From: Symsagittifera roscoffensis
Taxonomy: Eukaryota > Xenacoelomorpha > Acoela > Convolutidae
Length of the DNA: 64,000 bases
Reading direction: 5' to 3'
Assembly (NCBI RefSeq): GCF_963678635.1
Contig: NC_087069.1
Coordinates: 53,888,635-53,952,634 of the forward strand
Part shown: piece after piece, positions 44,267 to 55,970 of the stretch
How positions within the stretch are numbered: the first letter of the stretch is position 1
Layout: each line of letters opens with the position of its first letter
The notes under the pieces: generated by a model
Seen by the model: the letters and a program-made list of their open reading frames with translations, nothing else
The model's database searches: none
Told to the model about the DNA's origin: nothing
Made by a program: the position numbers and the translations under genes

Positions 44267-45792
44267 GCCTAGTAGAAAGAAAATTAAAGCAAGGCCAGCA
44301 AGTCAAATTATTTTGACTTTCTTTCGTATAAGCGTTCTCAAAAAACTGAATCGAAAATGGGTCCGAATTTTAGCGCTTCATATAGTTACTAGTTGTGCAT
44401 AACAAACCAAGATACGCAAGGTATTTCACTGGGCATGTATAAAACTTGTCTGAGTTTTTCCCTAAAGGACCTATAATGAGAAAGACAATTTACTCTCCAA
44501 GTTTAAAAAAAATTCTCAAACGGATAGCTTGAACTTTCTTTTCTCTTCATCCAACAACTCATAGAAAGGTCCAATTTGGGCTGTTTTTTATTAATTCTTT
44601 TCAAACCACTAAAGAGTCAAAATAAATTCATAATTGAAAATCTAGTTTTTAACGTTATCGTAATGCAAAGAAATTAGGCATTTTGAACAAAAACTAAAAA
44701 TTGTGAACAGCTTTAATCATCATAAATTATTTGTTATCATCATGGCTTTTTGCTTAAAGAGATGTAAGACTACCATTGACTTTGGAATTTAAGACTTTGA
44801 AAGAGAGCTTCAGCTAAAATTTATGATCTCTAGATAACCGAGTCAGTGCTAAATTTTTTGGACCATTCTTTGGATGAATGCATAATTATAATCCGCAAAC
44901 AATACCCCCCCGCCAACCAGTAATTTATTGCTCTCATTTTTAATGAATCAGAAACAATTAAACCCGAACTGTGAATTAGCATATGTGTGATTATTCCTGT
45001 ATAGAAAAATCGTACTTCTCTTAGAAACTAGCAAAACATGATCCATAGACAAAATTAAATTGACAAACTGAAAGGGGTAGCTGTGGGGATGGGGTTGGGA
45101 TAATAATTTTTGGCTTATTTCCAACCCCAGTTTGTTGTCACGGTGTCATAATATAATAAAATTTTACATGGAGAAATACTAATTTTTGTGAAAACTTTTG
45201 TTCTTCTTGTCCTACATCATAACTTTACGCAGCCATAAAATCACGTAAGAAAACTAAGAAAATGAAAAAAGGTTCCATATTTTTTGGCTCGTTTCAAATC
45301 CCTTTAATTCGTTTTTTTTCTCCCTAGTTGCTAAATGTTTTATACAGGCCTAATGCGTGATTACACAATGTAAGAAACGATGTAACTTTTTTTCACATTT
45401 TTTGGTCTTTTCTTCGCGCATTGTGACACATTGTGTTCACGCTGAAATTTAAATTTGGGGAAATAATGCCTGAAAATTGTTGCTAATTTTCTGTTAGACA
45501 AAAAAAGGAGAGACTCATTATATTCTCTTGAGGAAACACTTTTTACTACTAAAAAAGAGCTCTTTTTCTTCCCCCCACCCAAACCTCACATAAACATCAA
45601 TTTTATGGTGCAACTGTAACGAGGGGTTTCACAAGGTTTAACATGAAGATCAAATATGTTTGTCAAAACGTAATTACCTCGCATGCCAATTTTTTGAACA
45701 TTCGGATAAATTGAACACAATTTCACACCTAGGGTTTTGCAAGTTGGGGGAGGGGGGGTAGAAAAAAAGGCGTGTTTCCCATTATAGCCGCA
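44267..45792. repeat. 1526-bp tandem duplication, unit 2
   Basis: Second copy of the preceding unit. Its end repeats the junction GCAGCCTAGTA and then diverges (TCAAAAAATT). The short GCCTAGTA shared by all three boundaries could have allowed the duplication by unequal exchange or replication slippage. Confidence 0.93.
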
Positions 45793-46049
45793 GCCTAGTA
45801 TCAAAAAATTTATAGCACCTCAAAGCTTTCCCATTATAGACCCCCAAAGGTTTCTAATTATACTAATAGGTAGATAGCATAGTTACATTTAAATATAGTT
45901 ACATTGTATGTGTTATTTCAACCATTTTTGTTACACATTTGAATCACTATTATGTTTGTGGCCAATACTTCTCCAATTATTCTCTTCATTTCTTCGAAAG
46001 TTTCGAATTTTTTGTTTTTTGCAATACTTGCGGGCTTTTTTCCAGTTTT

Positions 46050-46242
46050 GGCTCTCTTTCCTTTCCACCCATCTGTAAGATTTTACAAATGAAAAATTTG
46101 TTCACATTATTCGATTGTAATGAAAATAGACCTACAGACTAATAAGGCCATGGCAAACTTATTTGATTTTCGTAATTAACCCTGTAAAACTACTCATTAC
46201 ACCATAAAATTCATGATCGTCTGAGGTAGGGGGATAAGAGCC
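46050..46242. mobile_element. 193-bp MITE, long-arm family, 8-bp target duplication
   Basis: Ends GGCTCTCTTTCC and GGGATAAGAGCC. The flanks CCAGTTTT (46042-46049) and CCAGTTTC (46243-46250) match at seven of eight positions. The right arm holds AAGGCCATGGCAAACTT as in other copies. Confidence 0.65.
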
Positions 46243-46437
46243 CCAGTTTCCCACCCACCTCCTAAAATATCAAAACAAATCTGAAAAAAAAAGGTTCACA
46301 TGCTATTTTCGATATTATAAATGCTGTGAAATTTTGTTCACCTACTCACGATGACACATTTTAATGCAGTTTACAACGTGAAAAATAATTTTATATAGAC
46401 TTTCTTTTAGTGAAGTTCAAAAAAAATAAAACGGGAA

Positions 46438-46579
46438 GGCTCTTTTTCCTCCCCTCCCCCCACCTCTCATGAGCATCAGTTTTATGGTCTAACGAGTGAT
46501 TATACAAGGTTTATTATGAAATCCAAATATGTTTGTCATGGCCTAATTTTACAACCAAGGGGGAAACTGAAAAAGAGCC
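46438..46579. mobile_element. Short MITE copy with GGCTC...GAGCC ends
   Basis: Left end GGCTCTTTTTCCTCC followed by a GAGCATCAGTTTTATGG arm; right end GGGGGAAACTGAAAAAGAGCC. The interior is largely deleted and no target duplication is seen. Confidence 0.5.
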
Positions 46580-47801
46580 TATTTGCGAAACAAGAATTCA
46601 GCTAGGCAAAATAGGTCATGTCAGGTGAGTTCCAGGCGTTAATTGAAATTTTAATTGAAATTTAATTTGAAATTTTAATTGAAATACCAAAAATTATAAT
46701 TGAAACGTTTCCATTAAAACTAATTTCAGTATATATAGTGATATAAATAAATTGTATAATGTGTATACAGTTGGAACGTTCTGGGGGGGGGGGGTGCTTT
46801 TATGGGAAAGGTTGGGTTGATTTCCGGTTTCCCATCCCCCTGTTAAATTACAAAACAAAGATCATTAAAAATGTTCACACTTTAATTTTCAGGTTACAAT
46901 TGTTGAAGAAGTCTGTCCTCCTGTTCACGCTGACACTTTTTATTGCAGTTTATTACAAAAAAAATATTTTAAATAGATTTCGTATAATAAATTTCAAAAA
47001 AACCAAGGAGTGTGGAAAAGAACTAAAAGTTGAGGGGTTTTGATGGGAAAGACCCGGAAAAAGAGCCTAAACAGTTTCCTATTTTTTTTTTCTATTTTCT
47101 AAGGTGCTCGAATAAAATGTTTTTCACTAATTGATCACAGTAATTGATCGCGGGAAACCTTTATTTGCGGGAATTGATGAAAGGCAAGAAAACTGAATAA
47201 TTTGACGCCACTTTTCTGAAAGTTTTCATTTTTGAACCAATAACTTTCCCAAGCAAACGCGCGATCTAACATTCAACAAAAGCAATTGCCATGCATCTTC
47301 CGATTTTTTTTTGTGCCAATAATTTGTGCTATCTTAGCAATCGCTACAAGTTTTATGCAACAAAACCAGATAAACCGAATTTTTTTGAACAGACAACCAG
47401 GTCAGTCGACTATGTTTTCTTTTCAGTACTTGCTAACCCTAAGTACAGCCCACCGAAAAGAAGCTGTTCATTTTTCAAGCTTAAAAACATTTAAACAAGA
47501 AGGCATTGCTAATTTCCATTTCCCTCCCCTCATTTGATTTTTAGTTTTAAACATTTTTTATTGCCATAAGGTAAAGAAGTTTCATATAGTGAGCAAACTG
47601 ACTATTAAGAACTTTTTTGCTTTTCATACCTTACATCGTACAATCTCCTCGTGCTAAAAACTCTTTGCAATCTTTTGACTCGCATTAGTTTGTAAAAGGC
47701 TTCAAATTTAGTCTGAAATTGCTGAAAGAAAACGGCTCTTTTTCCTTTTCCCCCACCTGCAAATTTTTATAACTCAAATTACTGTTCACATTGTCCATTT
47801 G

Positions 47802-48140
47802 GGCTCTTTTTCCTTACCCCCACCTCATATGAGCATCAATTTTATGGTCTAATGAGTGATTTTACAAGGTTAATTAAGAAGACCAAATATGTTTGTCATG
47901 GCCTAAATTATTTGCATGTCAATTTTTCAATTCTCTTGACAAACTGATAATGGGAATAATTATTTTAATTATAAAACATTGCAGATGAAAAATAGCCTCA
48001 AATTGTCATGAAAATTGACATGCAGACTAATTAGACTATGGCAAACATTTAATATTCATAGCCAACCTTGTAAAACAACCCTAAACTCCATAAAACTGAT
48101 GCTTGTGTGAGGTGGGGGGGGGGGGGGGGGGAAGAAACGA
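47802..48140. mobile_element. Best copy of the long-arm MITE family
   Basis: The left arm (GGCTCTTTTTCC, then GAGCATCAATTTTATGG, TTTTACAAGG, GCATGTCAATTTT) reappears inverted in the right arm (AATTGACATGC, CCTTGTAAAA, CCATAAAACTGATGC). Imperfect arms of over 100 bp surround a short loop. The right terminus is decayed after an 18-base G run. RNA from it would fold into a long hairpin. Confidence 0.65.
48114..48131. repeat. 18-base poly-G run at a MITE end
   Basis: An uninterrupted G run. Similar G or C runs lie at 46783-46794, 51067-51080 and 51238-51252, each near a MITE terminus whose consensus has a C/G tract. Confidence 0.9.
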
Positions 48141-48617
48141 GAAAACTTAAAAATTTAGTAGATGTTTCATTATATTCATTTTCAAACGGTTTTGATTTTC
48201 AACTTTCGTACTCGAACTTTTATACTCAAAACTATTCTAGCTTTTTTGGTAATGCGGGTTTCGTTTGTATACTGATCCAGCAATAGTTATCAATGACAAG
48301 TCAACCCGCGCTTATTTTACGTCATAACTTAATGCGGTGAACCAAAATCACTAGTAAAAAGAAGCAAAATTAGGTTTTTTTGGTTGACAAAAAACAGATA
48401 TGATGAAAAAATTATTGAGATCGGTGTTTTTTGAGACGCTTTGCAAAACCGTTTTGACTTTCTTTTTTAAAAAGGCTAGTTTTTTTAAAAATTTTCGACC
48501 GATTTGCAAAAAAAACGTAAGCAACGAAAATCTTGAGTGCCTGCATAAACATGTTGTCTGATTTGTATCTTGCTCCATTTTCTGCAGCCTTCAAAAAAGT
48601 CGGTGAGGGGAAAGTTT

Positions 48618-48621
<4 letters not shown>

Positions 48622-48656
<35 letters not shown>
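48622..48656. repeat. (AT)n microsatellite
   Basis: About 17 AT units between AACAA and AACAAAT. No other feature is associated with it. Confidence 0.95.
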
Positions 48657-48658
<2 letters not shown>

Positions 48659-50004
48659 CAAATAAATAAAATATATGAGATTTTATTTTTTGAACTTTTA
48701 GTTTCAAACTTATCGATTTGTCTTGATAACTACAAACCCAACTGAGATTTAAGTTTCAATGGAAACAAAGAGTTGTGGGAAGCTCAACGACATGAGCGGT
48801 AAAAACCGAACTATTATGACAGTTGGTCAGAAAAAGTTATGACAATGAGAAAAGTCAAAAAGTTGATTGCTTAACCATTTTATCAAATTCAATGACTTTT
48901 TCTCAAAAACTTCCTTCCGAATCGTATATTTTTGCTTCTATCGAAAGAACACGGGGAAGGTAAAACTTCTCTGCATAAGCAGCTAAACCCGTTTTTCGTT
49001 CCTCTAAAAGTAATGTCCTTGGAAAATTCAATAATTTGGTTTTTCACTTTTTTGGAGTTTTTGACTTCCATCCTTAAATTACCATCCCGAGTCTAACATT
49101 TTATTTCGTATTAAAAATTGTTGAGCAAACTCTTCTGTATAAACGTTGGCGTCGAATTTTTTTTAAAAAAATTTTGATGTTCAGAAAAGTCAATGCTTTA
49201 AAAATTTTTGTTTTTGCTCACTTCCTCAAATAGGTGCGGTCTTCATTCTATATTTCCTTGTTTTATTTTTTTAATCATGTAACTTTATCTGGTGAATTTA
49301 CTATCTTCACAACAATGTTTTCATCTTTTGTCTGTTTTATTGTGTTCTCGAAAGCTGTCAACCGAATATGCTATCAAGGGTGAATCAAGGAAACCATTTT
49401 TGAGAAGTTTTCTTGCAAAAAAACCGACTGCGCCTTAGGATATTTTCCTTTTTACCACACCCTCGAAAAGTTACAGAAACAAAGTGGTTAAAAATTTTTC
49501 ACTCAGCATTTTGCATGTAAGACGTGTAAAAACTTTTTCGCATGTTCCTGCATACACGTTGTATTGCAGTTTGTGCCATAAAAAATCTTTTTAAAGAGAC
49601 TTTCAACTTTTGATTTCACTAAAAATCCAAGGGACGGGACTAGAAAAAGCCACGCCTTAAAATTTTGAAAAAATACAATAAATTCTGGGGAAAATTTCAA
49701 TTTTTCAAGAACCGCTTTTATTTGTTCTTGTAGAGAAAAAACTGAGGTGGTGGGTGAAGCGCAATTTTTCAGTTTTTGAGATAACCTTTTGCTTCCCGCA
49801 TCAGTACAGTGAGTTCAAAACTTATTGAACATGTACATCCAGCTTTAGATGGGCCCCTAGTTTGATAGTCCATGGGGAAATACAAAAGAGCCGCAAGGAG
49901 AGGTTATGGTATTGTCGTCTGATTTCACGTGTTACGCCCACTACTTTTAATAAGGACAGTTTCTGAGAATGCAAAGTATTATCATTGTATAACCATAAAA
50001 CCAT
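48657..50004. other. AT-rich stretch upstream of the protease exon
   Basis: No convincing exon, RNA gene or transposon end was recognised between the microsatellite and the MITE at 50005. The earlier exon(s) of the serine protease must lie here or further upstream but were not found. Confidence 0.4.
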
Positions 50005-50229
50005 GGCTCTTTTCCAGTTTCCCCCCTTTCAAAATACCGAGTTTTATCTTTGTTTTACGTGTTATTACGGCTAAATGCGTGCTGTAATGTATGAAGAACA
50101 AATCTGTTCAGAATTGTCGATTTGTTCACCACGCCAAATTTCATTGCATTATGACATCGTTAAAAAGACTTTTCAAATTTGGAAACTGGGGGAAACTGGA
50201 AACTGGGGGGGGGGGACTGGAAAAGAGCC
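50005..50229. mobile_element. Intact 225-bp MITE, target duplication AAAACCAT
   Basis: Ends GGCTCTTTTCCAGTTTCCCCC and GGGGGACTGGAAAAGAGCC. It is flanked exactly by AAAACCAT at 49997-50004 and 50230-50237. The interior matches the 10276 and 61943 copies in the opposite orientation. It lies about 75 bp upstream of the serine protease exon. Confidence 0.92.
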
Positions 50230-50305
50230 AAAACCATCAATCGCACTTCAACAAATAACTGAAACACTTATTACAAAATAATTCACAGCTCAAAAATCTT
50301 TTTAG

Positions 50306-50479
50306 AAAGCGTTGAGAAAAGAATCGCAGCTGGCTGGCCTGCGAAAGATAACCGGCTATTCTACGTGAGAATAGGCCAGGAAAAACTGAATGGACGAATG
50401 CACTACTGCGGAGGCACCATAGTGTCCCCGTGGACTGTGGTTACAGCCGCCCACTGCTTCGACTATGACTTCAAAATAT
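50306..50479 (+). CDS. Trypsin-like serine protease, exon with activation site and catalytic His
   Basis: The acceptor CTTTTTAG precedes 50306 and the donor AT|GTGAGC follows 50479. The exon begins inside a codon (two leading bases) and ends one base into the next. It encodes SVEKR then IAAGWPA, the usual zymogen cleavage after Arg with a new Ile N-terminus. CGGTIVSPWTVVTAAHCF follows, carrying the catalytic His and its disulfide partner. The match to the chymotrypsin/trypsin fold is clear, although IAAG replaces the common IVGG. The signal/propeptide exon is not in view. Splice phase does not fit the next recognised exon at 61197, so at least one exon in between is missing from my reading, or the link is wrong. 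A CCCGGG-ended element starts 100 bp downstream. Confidence 0.82.
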
Positions 50480-50881
50480 GTGAGCATTATTTCTTTAATG
50501 TAAATAATCACCTACAAGTTTCACAGGTAATATATCAGTTTGCATTTGACGATTGGGTTGGAAATTAATAATAAGGCTCCCGGGTTGACCTCTATAGACC
50601 AAAAATGCAAATCATAAAATTCCATAAATTAAGTCTATGGAAAAATACTAATCATACAAATTTCATACATTTTGCTAAAATGGTGTCATCGAATTTTCGA
50701 AGAACTTTTCCCTTGTTTTGGCATAAGTTTTGGTGTATCGTACTAAAACTTTTTGACAAAAAATGCCAATCATACAATTTCCATATATGGAGATTGTATG
50801 ACTAGCCTTTTTTTGATGGCGACAATAAAAAATTTTCAAAGTTTTTTTTTGAAATTGCCCCAAAAATGTGTGTCTTTTTTC

Positions 50882-51323
50882 GGCTCTTTTCCAGTTCCCT
50901 CCTTTCGTTTTTTCTGAAATTCATTACATGAAAGTCTTTTTAAAATAATTTTTAATATTATAAACTGCCTTAAAACGTGTCAGCGTGAACAGCTGAACAA
51001 ATTTTCACAACATTTCTAACATGAAAATTGCCGTGTGAACAATTTTTGGCTCTTTTCCAGTTCCCCCCCCCCCCCTTTCGTTTTTTCTGAAATTCATTAC
51101 ATGAAAGTCTTTTTAAAATAATTTTTAATGTTATGAAATGCATTAAAACGTGTCAGCGTGAACAGCTGAACAACATTTCTAACATGAAAATTGCCGTGTG
51201 AACAATTTTTGAACATCTCTTTTTGTAATTTAACAAAGGGGGGGGGGGGGGGAACTGGAAAAGAGCCCAATTTTTGAACATCTCTTTTTGTAATTTAACA
51301 AAGGGAGGGACTGGAAAAGAGCC
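50882..51323. mobile_element. Outer MITE, split by a sibling copy; target duplication CTTTTTTC
   Basis: Ends GGCTCTTTTCCAGTTCCC and AGGGACTGGAAAAGAGCC. Perfect 8-bp flanks CTTTTTTC lie at 50874-50881 and 51324-51331. Its interior is interrupted at CAATTTTT by the copy at 51048-51267. This subfamily has a different interior (AAAACGTGTCAGCGTGAACAG) from the 10276 group but the same ends. Confidence 0.88.
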
Positions 51324-52610
51324 CTTTTTTCAACCGCAAAATGACTTTTTCGTACTCAAACAAGCATGCAAAAATTAATTTTTTGTGTGTATGACAAGTG
51401 TATCTTTTGTTTGTATTTTTTTCAACAGCCATTTGACTTTTGTACTCAAGCAAACATTTACAAACAAAAATTTTTTTTTTTTTATGTGTATAATGTAATC
51501 CTGGATATACTAATATTGGATTTTTTTCCCTTTTCTCTTGATAACATTTTTCAAAAAAGCTCAACACTCCTCTTTTAATTGTATGGCATGTTTTTGTTTG
51601 CCTTGATCAAGGTCTGGTAATTAAATTTTCAAGTTTAAGAAATAAACATCTTTGAAAAATTTTGCCAAAATTTAAAAGTTTGATACTTTCATGATACTAT
51701 TTGCGTGAGACAAAATTAAGACATTGCAGGCTGATTGCGAAGCATTCCTAAAGCGAGACGGCCGTGCCTTTGGTTACTGCGTTTGAGTAAACAAAGTTTA
51801 TGTCATTTGTGTTCGGTTACGAACACAACCAAAAAATTTCGAGAAAATAAAGTGAAAAAATCAATATTTTCGGTTTCAGGAAAAATGCTAGTCATATAAC
51901 TTCCATTATTGGAAAAATACTAATCAAAGGCCTTTCATGCAATTTTTTGTACGTATGGAATTGTATGGAAAGTGTATGACTAGCATTTATCCATATATGG
52001 AAATTGTATGACTAGCTTTTTTGGTCAACACGGGCTAGAACAAATAATCTGGACAAACAAGTGATAAACAAGTCTAGAACACGCGCCGCATAAGCGTGTT
52101 CTAAAAACGCAAAATAGTGCTTCAATTATCCCAAATAGGGTAAGTTAGAGGTTTTCAAACCTCATGATTTAAAAACTATTGATCATTCCAGGTAAATAAA
52201 AAAAAATTGAGCTCCAAAAAGTATTATCCATTCAGATTGTAAATAATTTTTCTTCCAAAACTGTTTAATTAACTTAATTTTTTCGAAAATTGTCAAATAA
52301 AGTTTTCTAGCTGCATTTTAACTTTTTTGTGCCAAAGTGTCTTGCATTACAAGATAGGTGAAATGACAGATAGGTACAAGATATGTATAAACTTGATTTC
52401 AAATTTCAAGTTAAATGGTAGCTAAATCACAGCTTAAAACTTAAGCAACAGTCGTACAAAATACAAACAAGTTTTGTCAACTTTTTGTCGTTTTTTTTCT
52501 GTATGTTGTGGAAACGATCTGAAAGACAAATTAGAATTTAGGCATACTTGAGATGCAAAACAGTTTTTGAAAAAAAGTGAAACAAAAAACTAAAAAAAAG
52601 AAAACGCTCA
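50933..52610. repeat. 1.68-kb tandem duplication, unit 1
   Basis: Starts at AGTCTTTTTAAAA inside the outer MITE and runs past the end of the CCCGGG-ended element to GAAAACGCTCA. It is repeated head-to-tail at 52611. The units are nearly identical, with homopolymer-length differences and about ten substitutions by eye. Confidence 0.93.
51048..51267. mobile_element. Inner MITE inserted into its sibling; target duplication CAATTTTT
   Basis: A 220-bp copy of the same subfamily with C and G runs next to its ends. The 8-bp flanks CAATTTTT lie at 51040-51047 and 51268-51275. The inner element still has the uninterrupted version of the target (GAACAATTTTTGAACATC), proving direction and order of insertion. 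Confidence 0.9.
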
Positions 52611-54282
52611 AGTCTTTTTAAAATAATTTTTAATATTATAAACTGCCTTAAAACGTGTCAGCGTGAACAGCTGAACAAATTTTCACAACATTTCTAACAT
52701 GAAAATTGCCGTGTGAACAGTTTTTGGCTCTTTTCCAGTTCCCCCCCCCCCCTTTCGTTTTTTCTGAAATTCATTACATGAAAGTCTTTTTAAAATAATT
52801 TTTAATGTTATGAAATGCATTAAAACGTGTCAGCGTGAACAGCTGAACAACATTTCTAACATGAAAATTGCCGTGTGAACAATTTTTGAACATCTCTTTT
52901 TGTAATTTAACAAAGGGGGGGGGGGGAACTGGAAAAGAGCCCAATTTTTGAACATCTCTTTTTGTAATTTAACAAAGGGGGGGACTGGAAAAGAGCCCTT
53001 TTTTCAACCGCAAAATGACTTTTTCGTACTCAAACAAGCATGCAAAAATTAATTTTTTGTGTGTATGACAAGTGTATCTTTTGTTTGTATTTTTTTCAAC
53101 AGCCATTTGACTTTTGTACTCAAGCAAACATTTACAAACAAAAATTTATTTTTTTTATATGTATAATGTAATCCTGGATATACTAATATTGGATTTTTTT
53201 CCCTTTTCTCTTGATAACATTTTTCAAAAAAGCTCAACACTCCTCTTTTAATTGTATGGCATGTTTTTGTTTGCCTTGATCAAGGTCTGGTATTAAATTT
53301 TCAAGTTTAAGAAATAAACATCTTTGAAAAATATTGCCAAAATTTAAAAGTTTGATACTTTCATGATACTATTTGCGTGAGACAAAATTAAGACATTGCA
53401 GGCTGATTGCGAAGCATTCCTAAAGCGAGACGGCCGAGCCTTTGGTTACTGCGTTTGAGTAAACAAAGTTTATGTCATTTGTGTTCGGTTACGAACACAA
53501 CCAAAAAATTTCGAGAAAATAAAGTGAAAAAAACAATATTTTCGGTTTCAGGAAAAATGCTAGTCATATAACTTCCATTATTGGAAAAATACTAATCAAA
53601 ATCCTTTCATGCAATTTTTTGTACGTATGGAATTGTATGGAAAGTGTATGACTAGCATTTATCCATATATGGAAATTGTATGACTAGCTTTTTTGGTCAA
53701 CACGGGCTAGAACAAATAATCTGGACAAACAAGTGATAAACAAATCTAGAACACGCGCCGCATAAGCGTGTTCTAAAAACGCAAAATAGTGCTTCAATTA
53801 TCCCAAATAGGGTAAGTTAGAGGTTTTCAAACCTCATGATTTAAAAACTATTGATCATTCCAGGTAAATAAAAAAAAATTGAGCTCCAAAAAGTATTATC
53901 CATTCAGATTGTAAATAATTTTTCTTCCAAAACTGTTTAATTAACTTAATTTTTTCGAAAATTGTCAAATAAAGTTTTCTAGCTGCATTTTAACTTTTTT
54001 GTGCCAAAGTGTCTTGCATTACAAGATAGGTGAAATGACAGATAGGTACAAGATATGTATAAACTTGATATCAAATTTCAAGTTAAATGGTAGCTAAATC
54101 ACAGCTTAAAACTTAAGCAACAGTCGTACAAAATACAAACAAGTTTTGTCAACTTTTTGTCGTTTTTTTTCTGTATGTTGTGGAAACGATCTGAAAGACA
54201 AATTAGAATTTAGGCATACTTGAGATGCAAAACAGTTTTTGAAAAAAAGTGAAACAAAAAACTAAAAAAAAGAAACCGCTCA
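52611..54282. repeat. 1.67-kb tandem duplication, unit 2
   Basis: Second unit, ending AGAAACCGCTCA before diverging. It contains second copies of the inner MITE (52726-52941) and of the outer MITE's right end (to 52997), but lacks the outer left end because the duplication began inside it. Confidence 0.93.
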
Positions 54283-55970
54283 CTTTATTAGCTCGAAGTT
54301 TGACCAAAAATGAAAAATTTCAAACTGGTTTTTCTCGACATAAGAAAAAACATTTGATTGTCTTTATAATCATGACTGAAAGAACTTGAAAAAGATATAT
54401 CACTCGACCCTTTCCGATGATTATTTGTGGAAATTGATTTTGCGTAGAAACAAAAAGATAAAACTAAAACACAGCTGAATACACAATTCCTACCAACTTT
54501 CAATGGTCAGAAGAAACAGACAAAAGATAAAAGCTATTAAAAACAATGAAGACTGTTTTCCAGTTTTCCACCCTTTGATGAAGATACAAATTTATGCTGC
54601 TCGAAAATTGTTCACACGGAATTTTGCATATAAGGATTATTGTAAGACATTGTTCATCTGTTCACGCTGATTCGTTTCATTCGGCAACAAAAAAGAATGC
54701 AAAAACGTAGCCTCAAAAGCAACTCTTATACGATAGCGCATTTAAGGGAAATGGGAAATATAAATTTTGTAATGGAAATCGAAAGTAATATTTACTAAGA
54801 ACTCAACCGAATTTTTGTTTGCGTAGTTTTTTTTTCATAAATCAAAACCCTCTTAAAGTTTTCAGTTTGGCTTCTCTTCTGTTGGATTTAACAAATATGG
54901 TTTATGTTTTAACAATGTTTTTGCATTACGTTGATACATCAGGCTTACTATAAACTTTTATATTGTTGAAAATTTTTAAACAAAAGTTCCGTTTTTTACT
55001 ATTTTCAACTTAAAGTTATTTTTAGAATTAATCTCCTCGTTCTTTATGTCAAATAACTGCAAACTGAATTCTAAACAGAATCTACAGTCTTTTGATGCAT
55101 GATTGTGTGAAAAAACTCATTTAAAACGACAAAACTTTTTTTTAAGTTTTATTTATTCGAACACACAAAATAAAATTCACTTCAAAGGAGTGTTTGAAAT
55201 GGCATGTTTCAAAACGATTCTTGCGGGAAAGTTGCCCATTTTTAAAAAATAAGCAAACAAAACTTACATCGTTTAAGAATCATCGAAAAAAATGGCAAAG
55301 AAGATTGTTTTTAAAGGATGAAAAAGATTTTTGATGTTGCTAATAAACGAGCTTATCAGAAACTAAGTTTTCACAATAATAATTAGAAAAAAAAATGCCA
55401 CCCAAATAGAATTCTCTAATCCTAGATTTGGTTTTTCACTTATCTGTTATTTTTTTCAACAGGAGTCAACTTTTATCAGCATAGAATTTCTTAAATAGCC
55501 AAGGAGATTAAAGTAGTGGAAGCATCAGGAAATGACAGTTGTTAAACGTAGATTTTTAAATCACATTTGTTTTGTTTGCTTAAGAGTTTACACAAACTTT
55601 TATTTTTTAATTGAAAGTTTTATAATCTGAGTTTTTTCTGCAATCGAAAAAGGTACCAAGTAACAAAGGGTAAAATTTTTTGGTATATCGTACATAGTAG
55701 CAAATAAAGCAGAACTCTTTTTTCACGTCGAATATAAACCTGTCAATATAAACTCTAAATTGTATACTTGTGCCAGAATCATGCTGAAAGATTTCATAGT
55801 AAACTACCTTCCGGGAAGTCTACTACTACCACGAAGAAAAAGCGATATGATTTCATTCAATATAAGCAGTGTAACATAATTTTTTTTTTTTGCAAAAACT
55901 TGTTCAGAGCTTGATAGCAGCTCACACAAGAAAAAGTATTTCGACTGAATTTTGTTTTTTGAGACCTTAT
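54283..55970. other. Intronic AT-rich stretch
   Basis: No feature recognised. It lies between the tandem duplication and the decayed gypsy element, presumably within the protease intron. Confidence 0.45.

Larger units (their letters stand above)
50579..52034. mobile_element. CCCGGGTTGACC-ended element, copy 2, carrying nested MITEs
   Basis: Left end CCCGGGTTGACC, right end GGTCAACACGGG. Without the nested MITE it is about 1.0 kb and matches copy 1 (15693-16633) in its ATCATACAATTTCCATA units, CAACCGCAAAATGAC block and GATCAAGGTCTGG block. It is non-coding. It lies in the protease intron. Confidence 0.7.

Noticed and set aside
43835-45582. Identical 73-codon minus frames in both tandem units
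   Set aside because: Their conservation is explained by the recent duplication; the peptide is basic, low-information sequence.
50065-54503. Small frames of 60-90 codons such as 50075-50281 and 51295-51567
   Set aside because: They lie inside MITEs or the duplicated CCCGGG element and repeat with it; no coding signature.
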